Part shown: positions 34,316 through 43,865 of the stretch, piece by piece
How positions within the stretch are numbered: position 1 is the first letter of the stretch
Layout: each line of letters starts with the position of its first letter
The notes under the pieces: generated by a model
What the model saw: only the letters and a program-made list of their open reading frames with translations
Databases searched by the model: none
What the model was told of the DNA's origin: nothing
Program-made: the position numbers and the translations under genes
Assembly: GCA_036872755.1 (NCBI GenBank)
Contig: JAVHNS010000016.1
Coordinates: forward strand, 1,054,001 to 1,118,000
Direction of reading: 5' to 3'
Origin: Orbilia blumenaviensis
Taxonomy: Eukaryota > Ascomycota > Orbiliomycetes > Orbiliales > Orbiliaceae
DNA: 64,000 nucleotides

Positions 34316-34989
34316 TGGAAGATTTGGTGTCCCCGTTCAAATTGGGAATTGGATTCCTTGGTTAATTCGTCGAGTCTGGAACGCAACTCGTGACCCAAGG
34401 TGCCCGATATCTTAACGGTTCGAAGATACAAATTTCTTAGGTGCTATAATAAGTATACGTATATATTAGGTTTAGATCTGGCGCCTCTGGTCTCGGTGCT
34501 ATTAGTTTCGATGTTGTCTATGTACCCAAGTACTTATAAGTACCGTAAAGGGGGGATGGCTGACTTGATAGAGGGCTTCCGCGGTTTAGGTCTACATAGA
34601 TCTGCTTCATGGCCAACATGAAAGAAACTATAATTACTAATTCCTTAGGTCGGGTTTGAAGCAAGCCCTCAAGTCATCTCGTAAGTTTACCAAAAACCCG
34701 TACGGTGTTCACCCAATATGCATAGTGGATATACCTAGCTATACTATATACTTGAATACTCAGGTGAGTATAAGATGTATCCCGAGTGATGTCATCATGC
34801 TTCCAAGGGCCAGTAACATGCTTGTCACGGCGCAGATGATTTTTCAGCGTGCAGGGCATGGCACTTGGCGTTTTCCACTTTCGGAAAGGTGTCGATTCGG
34901 AGAAGCCTTATTACCATGTACCACCATCTCAAAATGAAAATGTTCGAATTCCCACATTCTACTACAACCACCGAAACTACCTAATCGAG
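34316..34989. other. Spacer UPF0662 gene / PQ-loop gene
   Basis: About 670 bases; several short open frames show no recognisable family. Probably 3' flank plus promoter. Confidence 0.45.
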
Positions 34990-36207
34990 ATGCAACTTCC
35001 CATTAATGAAGCTTTCAGCGGTATCTTTGGGAGTATTTCTTTAGCATCATGGATATTCCTAATCGTAAGGGCCAATCAATCTATGATGCTTTGCAACCCC
35101 AAGGAAAGAAGGAAAGAAGGAAAGAAAGAAGGAAAGAATGAAAGAGAGAAAAAGAAACCGAGGATGTTAATCTCTCTATCGCAACCAGGTCCCCCAGCTC
35201 TGGGAAAACTTCCGGAACCAATCCGCCGAAGGCTTAAGTACTTTGTTCCTACTTATATGGCTGCTCGGGGATATATGTAACTTAATAGGTGCGTAGGCGA
35301 GCCTTGCCTGCCGTGTCCATAACCCATGGATTACGAGATCGGCGTCGTAGCCACAATTCGAACTGACTTATTCCGACTCGGTGCCCTTCAGGCGCAGTCT
35401 GGGCCCGCCTCCTACCTACCGTGGTCGCCTTAGGGATCTACTTCTGCCTTGTCGACTTCATTATGCTGGCCCAACTCATATATTATAATCACTACCGCTC
35501 AAGGAAGCGCTATCGGCTCCTGCGAACTCGCCGGACTGATCATGCAGCGCCAGGCCCAGCAGATCCTCTACTCCCAGATACCGAAGACTCGCGCCCAGCG
35601 AAGCATCCAGCGCCCGGACGCCGGGACAGCCTATCTGAAGCGTTCTCAGATGACCAATCCCCCAAAGAAGCCATCAGGAATGCTATATCCGTCTTTCTGG
35701 TTCTATTTGTCGGGACCGCGGGATGGTTTATTGCCTGGAGAACGGGCGCATGGGGCCCTCAAGGAGACATCCCCGATACAGAAGCCCCCTCGGGTGCCCT
35801 AGTTCTTGGATACGCTAGTAGCTTTTTCTACCTCACGTACGTTGATATTCGAACGATTGCGATACAGAACACCTAGTCGCATATTGACCTTATTATAGGG
35901 CTCGGCTTCCACAAATCTATACTAACGCCAAACGCAAATCGTGCAATGGTCTTTCAATACTGTTTTTCATATTGTCAACGGTTGGCAATCTGACTTATGG
36001 CGCTAGTGTAAGTCAAATGACCTGGAATCCAGACTTGGGAAATAGTAACCTTACAAAGCATAGATTCTGAGTTTTTCCTTGGAGAAAAACTATCTACTCA
36101 AGAATACCCCGTGGCTGTTAGGATCAATTGGTACGCTGGCCCAGGATTTTGTAATATTTGGTCAGTTTGTCTACTATCGGCGACCTCAGATAGACCATCG
36201 AGGTTAG
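34990..36207 (+). CDS. PQ-loop vacuolar membrane transporter (Ypq/Rtc2-like)
   Basis: Five exons (34990-35064, 35189-35288, 35392-35836, 35899-36007, 36064-36207) give 290 aa. The start MQLPINEAFSGIFGSISLA leads into the first PQ motif (IVPQLWENFRNQSAEGLS) and membrane segments LFLLIWLLGDICNLIGA and VALGIYFCLVDFIMLAQLIY. A charged cytosolic loop follows, then the second PQ motif (ARLPQIYTNAKRKSCNGLS) and SILFFILSTVGNLTYGAS, ending FVYYRRPQIDHRG. Two PQ repeats in seven membrane spans is the layout of yeast Ypq1-3, which export cationic amino acids from the vacuole. The exact substrate here is inference. The in-frame upstream region contains no better ATG. Confidence 0.87.
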
Positions 36208-36639
36208 GGGGACTCAGACCATACGATCCCTCGATACACTACACGACATCCGTACACCACTTAATTATCGGCGTCCCCTATCTAGATTACCCTCATAAAG
36301 CTTAGAAGTCATACTGTCGTGCTCTTTTGTTCCCTTTCTCCCCTCATTAAAGCTAGATTCGATCATCAAAGAACTCGTGTATTGTAAACGTGGATAACTA
36401 GAATCTTAATGCTTCATTTCCATGACATAACGGCCCCTCAGGCAAAGACGAGGCCATAGCCCAGGTATTCCGTGGAACTATAGAAAGAGCTTGATCATTG
36501 TGGCATAATTACAGAGGATCTAAGCAAACCCGAAACCCAGGTGAGCTGCTGAGCGGTATTGATGAGTAAATAAAACACCGGCAACGGAGAAAATGAAGAG
36601 GTAACAATAATGAATAACAAAGGAGTAGATATGTGCGCA
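36208..36639. other. Convergent 3' spacer (PQ-loop gene / RPP1)
   Basis: About 430 bases of 3' flank; no gene was seen. Confidence 0.5.
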
Positions 36640-37171
36640 TTAGTCGAAGAGACCGAATCCCATATCCTCGTCCGATTCCTGACACAAGCAACATGTTAGC
36701 AATAATAGACACACCAGAGATATTGACAAATAGCCTTACCTCCTTCTCTTCTTCCTTCTCTTCTTCCTTGGCCTCCTCTGCAGCAGCTCCACCAGCAGCC
36801 GCCCCCGGTGTAGCACCGGCAGCAACAGCGGCACCACCGCCCGAACCAACATTTAATAATAGATCCTTAACATCTTTTCCTTCTAGTGCCTATAGCGAAA
36901 ATATGAGCGTACCATCCGACTTGAGTCTCAGAGAATAATGCCGGCGAACCTTTGCGAAAAGTGATGTCCAGATCGGCTCAACTTCAACACTAGCGGCCTT
37001 TAGCAGAGCTTGGAGTTTATCGGCCTGTGAGGAGGGGTTCCAGATTAGTTGTCGGTTCAGGTACGTAGGGAGTTTGTCGATGGGGGAGGAGAGAATTCAG
37101 ACAGTGATATCGAGACCCTCATCGGCCAGAACGAGGGCAGCGTATGAGACGGCAAGTTCGGAGGAAGCCAT
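36640..37171 (-). CDS. RPP1: 60S acidic ribosomal protein P1
   Basis: Four exons (37171-37103, 37024-36950, 36889-36740, 36678-36640) give 110 aa. The order is [20 protein letters not shown], then the helical core [20 protein letters not shown], the [12 protein letters not shown] segment, an Ala-rich hinge, and the acidic tail with [12 protein letters not shown]. That conserved tail binds elongation factors at the ribosomal stalk; P1 pairs with P2 on P0. Length equals the family norm. The first intron has a weak donor (ACT|GTCTGA): if retained, the frame would read Val then stop, ending the protein after 24 residues. Confidence 0.93.
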
Positions 37172-37682
37172 TGCGGTGATATTAATCTAGTTTCAAACGA
37201 TAGTTTGATTAACAGCTGCGTAATGTTGGTATTTATAGAAATACTGTAGTTGTTGGCTTACGAGGAGGTTGATGAGTGGTATCGGTTGCAGACTCAAATG
37301 GTGATGGTGATATGAAGGAAGTGATGATAAATTTCTTAAAGGTTGGTGTGAGAGTTTGTGGGATGACCAATAACGACTACACCGGTTGGGCCAGAAAGGG
37401 CAATGTCCTTACTATAATAGGTAAAGATAGATTTAACCTAGAACGGCAACTAATTGAATAAATTTCTACAGGCGTTTGTCTAGCGCTCTATGTCCGTTGT
37501 GGGGATCATCCTGTGACTGACAGGGCATCAACGACCCCTCCACAAAGCCCTAAGCGAAACCCTAACATACAAAAAAAAACACTTTCCTTGGCATAACAAC
37601 ACAACTTTGAGTTCAGTCTTCTTCCCCTGCTGCGCATCATCAAATCAAATCATCGAATCGAATCGAATCGGTCGATTCTCAA
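37172..37682. other. Spacer RPP1 promoter / GLR1 3' flank
   Basis: About 510 bases; it should hold the RPP1 promoter. GAATC repeats lie near 37650-37670. The 61-codon frame at 37276-37461 has no recognisable family. Confidence 0.45.
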
Positions 37683-39513
37683 TCAAGTCATAGTAACCTA
37701 CATATTTCACGGAGCTTGTTAAAAACCTCTCGCCCTCATCCATGAGCAGGAATATGTTCGCGCAAAAACAAAAAAAAGGAGAGAAAAAAAATAAATTATA
37801 GTACGAGGGGCGTGGGCTGCTTACTAGTTCTTCCGCGCTTGTTGGGTGTATAGCGACACAACTGTCAAAATCTGCCTTGGTGGCCCCCATTTTCATAGCG
37901 ACACCAAACCCTTGGAGCATTTCGGCGCTTCCGAGCCCGATTATATGAAGCCCAACTACCCTTTCCTCAGGCCCGACGCACACCAATTTGTATGAAGTCG
38001 GACCCTTGTTCTCCAGCATCGCGTAGTACATAGCAATAAAGGATGTCTTGTAGATCTTAACGTTCTCATCCCCATACTTTGCTCGGGCTTCTGGCTCCGA
38101 CAAGCCAATCGCCCCGATTTCAGGATGAGCGAAAACAACCGATGGGACATTTTCGTAATCTAACTTTCTTGTAGAGAATTCTGGGGGGCCAAATAGACGC
38201 TCAGCTAACCTTCGGCCTGCGGCAATCGCGACTATAAAGATTCATTCTAATAGTCAGCAAATAGATCTCACAGATTCTGCCCTGCAGCTACCGCCTGTCT
38301 TACCGGGTGTCAGCTCCACTTTGCCGCACACATCTCCTAGAGCGTAGATATTTTCGACATTGGTATTTTGATATTCATCAACTCTGACAAATCCGGTACC
38401 AGCGTCTGAAGTGACGCCGGCGTTGTCGAGACCCAGATTCGCGACAAGTGGGGCCCGTCCTATCGCCCAAAGAAGGGTGTTAACCTCTAATTGCGTTCCA
38501 TCTTCGTTATGAATTACCAGGGACTCCCCGCCCTCTGACTTTTCCACCTTCGTGAATTGCTTGGAATTCTTGTGAATTTTGATGCCTATTTTCTCATAAT
38601 GGTTTGTGAGGACATCCTGGATCATTGGATCAAATTTTCGCAAGACTGTTTCCCCCCGAATGAAGAGATGGGTTTCGGAGCCCAGCGCATTGAAGATCCC
38701 GGCAAGTTCAACTGCGATGTACCCAGCACCCACCAGGGCTACCTTCTTGGGGAGCGTTTCTAGGTCAAAAAACCCATCGCTGGTGATACCGAGATCTGCA
38801 CCAGGTATGCTACTGGGTACGATAGGGTACCCCCCTACGAACAGTCACATCAAAAACATATCCCGTTAGCAATCGATGGCTTTTCTCCTTTTTCTTTTTT
38901 TTATTTTTAAAAAAAGTTTGGTTGGGAGGAAGCGCGTCTTCTAACCTGTTGCTATTAATATCTTCTTTGCCCTGATGGTTTTGGTCTCCTGTGAACCATC
39001 GATAGCCTTTAAGGCCACCTCGGTTGGGGAAACGAGACTTGCGTGTGCAGATATATATTCTACGCTATCCTTATCCAGGTTCCGCTCATAGATTCCGTTC
39101 AGCCGTTTTATGTAGGCATCCCGCTTATGTTTGAAGGAAGTCCAGTCGAAGGGGGCTTTATGTTCGAGTTTGAACCCGTATCCGGCGGCATCATGGATCG
39201 TTTCCGCAATGGATGCTGCATTCCAGCAGACCTTCTTGGGGACGCAGCTAGAAAAAGAGAAGAAGAAGAAGAAAAAAAAAAAAAAAATCGTCAGAATCCA
39301 GAAGCCATATGTATATTGCTGAGGTCTCGCATAAAGATAATAGGGATGTATATACCCAACATTCACACAAGTGCCACCGAGTCGGCCGCTCCTTTCCACG
39401 ATTGCAACTTTTTGCCCATACCTACTTGCTGCTCTGCGAGCAGCTCCTAGGCCACCACTCCCCCCGCCAATGACGAGGAAATCGTATTCTTCAGACATGG
39501 AGATCGGCGCCAT
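37683..39513 (-). CDS. GLR1: Glutathione reductase (NADPH)
   Basis: Five exons (39513-39356, 39247-38946, 38834-38304, 38231-37825, 37697-37683) give 470 aa from the first ATG ([21 protein letters not shown]). The FAD site GGGSGG, the redox disulfide CVNVGC (split by intron 1), the NADPH site [20 protein letters not shown] and the C-terminal HPTSAEELV carrying the catalytic His are all present. The enzyme reduces oxidised glutathione with NADPH. The last exon is only 15 bases (VTMT and stop). Intron 39248-39355 is 108 bases and stop-free. An open, Arg/Ser/Ala-rich 26-codon extension lies directly upstream in frame without an ATG. Confidence 0.93.
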
Positions 39514-39591
39514 TCTGGTAAATTGCCGCCTCACAGCAGATAACCGTGACGCTGCAGCAGGCAAGCGACGGGTGGGAGCAGAAGTCAGCAG
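39514..39591 (-). other. Possible non-AUG mitochondrial leader of GLR1
   Basis: These 26 in-frame codons run from tandem CTG codons at 39591 down to the GLR1 ATG. They encode LLTSAPTRRLPAAASRLSAV then RRQFTR: basic, hydroxylated and without acidic residues, as in mitochondrial presequences. No ATG exists in this frame before an upstream stop. An upstream exon spliced at a TGTAG near 39618 is the alternative. Confidence 0.45.
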
Positions 39592-40694
39592 GTTTGCGGT
39601 TTTTCGGCGGGGGGGCCGGCTACAGTATGAGAGAATTGAAGGATTTGTTTGGGTTTTTTATGACGGATGGATTCGAAAGCGGGGATGAAGGGCACAAGGA
39701 AGCCTTCCCGTGAAATTACTTGAGTGTTAGCTGCGCTGGCTGTCGAGGTTTAAATAGAAACTTATCCGTACGATCTCCGATGCGTCCCGAGGAAGGTACT
39801 ACGTACTTAAGTACTTGATTAAGTAAGTACCGACTTACTTGTGTATTTTCTTAGGTACTGAAGTATGCCCACCCCGGCTTGCAACCTGCTGCAGGTTGCC
39901 CCGCGCACACATGAATTCGACCGTGCAGCGCAGCGCATGCGGGGCCTGGTCTGGATTACTAACCGCAGGGTGCGAAGTAAGCATCAGACCCGCCTAGACC
40001 GGATTGAAACTCAGGGATCGATCATCCCGTCCCCGCCCCAGCGCCCGAAGGGGTTCCAGGCCAGGCCAAGCTCAGGGAAGGGGGAAAAAATATCATCAAT
40101 TAACATTTACCTTGCATCGCATGCCATACTTACAGGGAAGTAAGTATGCGTGCACTTGAGTACTTGGTTGGTAGGTAGGTAATCAATGCCATACCTACTT
40201 GGTGGTATATCCCATTTACTGTCAGTCCGGACTAACCGGCTTAGGTAAGCTCATCGTAGGTAATAGATCTTTGCAGCAATGCAATGCAATTGTAATCGAC
40301 CGTCGAGCACTGCACTGTCTCAATCGAATCTTGGTGACGTGACCATGTATTATACTGCACACTACGCTTATATCCACCTGTGAGGTACCTTACATAGGCA
40401 CCTCCTGCTGAGCGTACCGAGAGTACGTAGGTAAGTAAGAGTAGGTAGGTATCGGGTCCATCCCCAGATCATGGTCGATACAGAGAGACAACCTGCCAAC
40501 CATTCAACCAAAAAAAAAAAAAAAAAAAAAAAAAAAGCCCCAGACCTTCCTAAGCTAAGCAGGGGAGACTAACATTCGCGCGTATCAGGTAAATCTCATA
40601 CATACATACCTACGTACATCGCATGTATACGTAACATACATACATAGCATACGCTTCACTTCCCCAAAGCCCATATCGTATAGCAGCTGCAGCC
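39592..40694. promoter_or_regulatory. Divergent spacer GLR1 / CCE1
   Basis: About 1.1 kb with AAGTACTTAAGTACTT-type motifs (39795-39850), TAGGTAAG motifs (40380-40455), an A tract at 40510-40536 and ACATACATAC just before CCE1. No other gene is supported. Confidence 0.5.
40510..40536. repeat. Poly(A) tract
   Basis: An A run of about 27 bases lies some 160 bases upstream of the CCE1 start codon. Confidence 0.87.
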
Positions 40695-41615
40695 ATGCTG
40701 AACCGCCTTTCCACACTGCGGAATGCAGAACTCAAAGACATCCTCCAGCGATGCGGGTGGCCTGTCTCCGGAACAAAAGCCGTGATGCTTAAAGAAATAC
40801 AGACGCAATTGCACTCATCGAAACTAACAACCTACCGAATGTCGAAGTCAGGCGTTTTGGAACCCTCTGGGACTCAACCGGACGAGCACCGGATACTCAG
40901 TATCGACATGGGGATCAAAAACCTAGCTGTATGTTTGCTGAAGGTTTCTAACCGAGAACTTTCATCAAATGAAGCCATTACCCCGGAAATCCTCAGCTGG
41001 CAAAGATTCTCCCTTTTCGACCATTACTTCGGTCATAGCGGCAGGGAGGGCTCGGATACAGTGGCTCGAGATATGGACTTCGCACCCGCCTCACTAGCGC
41101 CGCTCGCCACAGCTTTGGCTAGGAAACTTGTCATAGCACACAATCCTACGATCATCGCCATTGAGAAGCAGAGGTATCGGACCATGGGGTCAGCAGCAGT
41201 ACAGGAATGGACGCTAAGAGTCAACAAACTGGAGGCGATGCTCCATGCTGCACTGAGGGTATTGCAGGAAGAGGGTGTTTGGGAACAAGGTGCAACTCGT
41301 AGTATCTGTCCGCAAAAGACCACAGGATATTGGCTTGGGCGATACGGTTTGGCTGACGGGGTTAGAAAGGGGACGATCACGAAGCCTTTGAAGGTTGAAT
41401 TGGTTAGATCATGGCTTGAAGGTAATCGCAATGTCGTATACAAAAAAGACAACTCCCTGGTTACGGAAGCCGTGTCACTCTTCTCCAGAATACCTGGTCA
41501 AGCCAAGGCAAAAACGGGAGAGAAGCTGGATGATCTTGCGGACTGCCTTCTGCAAGGTCTTGCAACCATACACTGGGAAATGAGCCGGCTTAAACTGCTC
41601 GAGGACTGGGGATAG
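40695..41615 (+). CDS. CCE1: Mitochondrial Holliday junction resolvase (Cce1/Ydc2)
   Basis: An intronless ORF of 306 aa. The N-terminal ~45 residues form a SAP-like motif (LSTLRNAELKDILQRCGWPV, GTKAVMLKEI) used by this family to hold junction DNA. The RNase H-like core starts at ILSIDMGIKNLAVCLLKV with the first catalytic Asp. IIAIEKQRYRTMG supplies the Glu, and GEKLDDLADCLLQG near the C-terminus supplies the Asp pair. All expected acidic residues are present. Cce1 resolves four-way junctions in mitochondrial DNA. Length and order match fission yeast Ydc2. Confidence 0.92.
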   Translation: MLNRLSTLRNAELKDILQRCGWPVSGTKAVMLKEIQTQLHSSKLTTYRMSKSGVLEPSGTQPDEHRILSIDMGIKNLAVCLLKVSNRELSSNEAITPEILSWQRFSLFDHYFGHSGREGSDTVARDMDFAPASLAPLATALARKLVIAHNPTIIAIEKQRYRTMGSAAVQEWTLRVNKLEAMLHAALRVLQEEGVWEQGATRSICPQKTTGYWLGRYGLADGVRKGTITKPLKVELVRSWLEGNRNVVYKKDNSLVTEAVSLFSRIPGQAKAKTGEKLDDLADCLLQGLATIHWEMSRLKLLEDWG

Positions 41616-41936
41616 GTATTCTAGGGTGTCTCTGCTGAATAATATGTAAGTGTTTATATTTGACTATAAAAACATCATATTGAGGTTCGTGGCTCTATTC
41701 GTGATGAATTGGATATGATGGGGGGAACCGCCTTCACATGTACGTCAGGGTACATAGCCCAGCGGGACTTACGCCAGACACAACCATGGTTAGAATTAAC
41801 TAATATGTAAAGTACTAGTAATAACAGCTGGAGGGCTAATATCGCATGGCAAATGAATAGACAAGTAAAATAAATACGCAAGAGTAAATGAAAAATAAGA
41901 TAAATTATATAAAAAATTAAAAAAAAAAAAAAAAAC
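41616..41936. other. Convergent 3' spacer (CCE1 / membrane protein)
   Basis: About 320 bases, AT-rich, with an A run at about 41919-41934. No gene was seen. Confidence 0.5.
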
Positions 41937-42719
41937 TTAGAAATTGGAGGATGGGTTCATTGCCCCGAGCATGGATTTTTTCCTGCGTTCACCGCCACTA
42001 GCGATTCGAGCGGTGCCGTCACCACTCGGTATGCTTGAGACAGATAAGGGGGGAAGTGTGTCTTTGCGGTGGAGAGAGGGGTCGTCATCACTCCCTCGTC
42101 GACTGAACCAGATCCGCCAGATGACACCGGCAACACCGACAATTGATAGGATGCCGACAACACTGACAACCACCCCGATGATAATTTTTTTCTGTTGAGG
42201 GGTAACGCCAGACGGGGACCCAGATTCACCTCCGTTTGCCAGAGACGGATCATCCGACGAGATCATTGTGGTTGTTGGGACAATATCGGTCGTAGTTGAC
42301 TCTCGCCCGTATTCATCGGTTATAACGCGCGTCACTGTCACCTTCGTTGGAACGGGAACCTTGGTGACCGTGCTGGTCTGGTCAGGGTCGCTGGACTGGG
42401 AGGGCTCAATGTGCGACGAGGTTGTGGTAGTGAAGTTGCCAAAGGGGGGTGTGGTAGGAAGACCCCCTGTATCCGTTTCGGAAATCGGAGGAGAGCCATC
42501 ATCGCTGCTGCTGGGGAAGTTCGATGCAGGATCGAGTGAAGTCGGGTTTGACGAGGTCTGGTCCGGCGGCGACGACGATGTTATGCCATCGGAGTTTGAA
42601 ATTTGCCGTCTCTGGGGGCCATCATCCAGAAGTAAGCTCGAGATGAGCCGCGATGAAAGGAGGATGGCGACCAGCAACACCAGCAGCGGCTCTGATGCTG
42701 TGTATCTGGCGAGTCTCAT
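41937..42719 (-). CDS. Ser/Thr-rich single-pass membrane protein (Mid2-like architecture)
   Basis: A 260-aa ORF from ATG 42719. It has a hydrophobic N-terminal segment (LLVLLVAILLSSRLISSLLL, signal peptide or anchor), about 150 residues rich in Ser, Thr and Pro that would be O-glycosylated, one membrane helix near 180-202 (IIIGVVVSVVGILSIVGVAG), a basic WRIWFSRRG stop-transfer and a short cytosolic tail ending MLGAMNPSSNF. This layout is shared by fungal cell-wall stress sensors and other plasma-membrane proteins. No named domain such as WSC was seen, so a sensor role is only inference. Confidence 0.72.
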   Translation of the reverse strand: MRLARYTASEPLLVLLVAILLSSRLISSLLLDDGPQRRQISNSDGITSSSPPDQTSSNPTSLDPASNFPSSSDDGSPPISETDTGGLPTTPPFGNFTTTTSSHIEPSQSSDPDQTSTVTKVPVPTKVTVTRVITDEYGRESTTTDIVPTTTMISSDDPSLANGGESGSPSGVTPQQKKIIIGVVVSVVGILSIVGVAGVIWRIWFSRRGSDDDPSLHRKDTLPPLSVSSIPSGDGTARIASGGERRKKSMLGAMNPSSNF

Positions 42720-43865
42720 TGCGTTGGAGATGGAGCCGGCTGGCTTACAGGCTGCTTGCCTGCTTCGTAGGCAGATAATATTGTCCGAGGGTGCCGAAGG
42801 ATACTCGTGAACAGCTGGAGATGGACATTTGCGTTCGAGAAGAGCATTTGACTCTCCGAATACTTACCCAGAAGGTGCTTAGTACTTAAGTACTTGCTTG
42901 GTACTTACTCAGATGCAACAGCAGAGGGAGGCGGTGTTCTAAAAATGACAACCGGGAAAGATTCAACCGCGCCAACACAAAAAAAGCCATCCGGGCACAT
43001 GCGCATGCAGGAACCGGCATCCAGTGCACCGTCGTGATGATGATGATGCCAGCCTAGCCAAGCTGGGAAGGACGTCACGAAATGCATCACGCTATTTAGT
43101 ACTTGAGCATTTAAGTAAGCAGGTACATACAAGTAAGTAACTGGGTAAGTGCTTGTATATATTCAAGTATGTACTAAATTTTACTCTGTATAGGTACCTA
43201 CCTACTAATAATATTGATACGTCTGCTGCTTACCTGGATCGCATTGGACATTACCTAGGTACCTAGCTTATGATGTAACGGGAAGTACGCTGGCCAACGT
43301 GCACCAGTCCAGGCCTGGGTAGTATACCAGTAACACTGCTGGTATGGACGTACCCTGATTTTATATGCTTACCAGGTATATGGACAATCAACAAGTCTTT
43401 GTGGTGTACTTAGGTACTCAAGGAAATGATTAGGCACTTAGGTAACTAGGTGGCTGATGATTCAAGCAAATATATATAGTAAGCGTCTAAGCAAGTATTC
43501 ACTTGAGCACTTATAGTTACTACCAGCTCAATGAGCATGCATAGGTAAGTAGGTATTTACTGTCATATGCAGGTAGGTAAGTAGACTAGCTAGGTAACAC
43601 TCGTATAAGGGGGGGGGGGGACTAGGGGTACACGCAAAAAGATCTGGACCTTGCAAGACTCGATAGAGAAAAGAAAGAAAAGAGAAAAAAAGAAAATAGA
43701 GAGAGAGAGAGAAAATATTCCACTGGCCCAATACCATACCATAGCAACACGCAAAACCCAATCACGCACTTTCGTATTTCGCAACATGGGTAGATATGGC
43801 CCTATTTATTGTCATCCTCCAAGTTAGCTTGGTGCACCCGAAATCACTTTCAGTGCGAAGGGTTC
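42720..43865. other. Motif-rich spacer upstream of the membrane protein gene
   Basis: About 1.1 kb with dense AAGTACTT, TAGGTACC and TACCTACC motifs (42870-42910, 43110-43270, 43400-43460, 43540-43600) and a G run at 43610-43620. Short frames here are not supported as genes. Confidence 0.5.

Noticed and set aside
42268..42810. 180-codon frame antisense to the Ser/Thr-rich membrane protein
   Set aside because: It is a shadow of the Thr/Ser/Pro-rich coding strand (Val/Gly/Ser-rich), with no domain.
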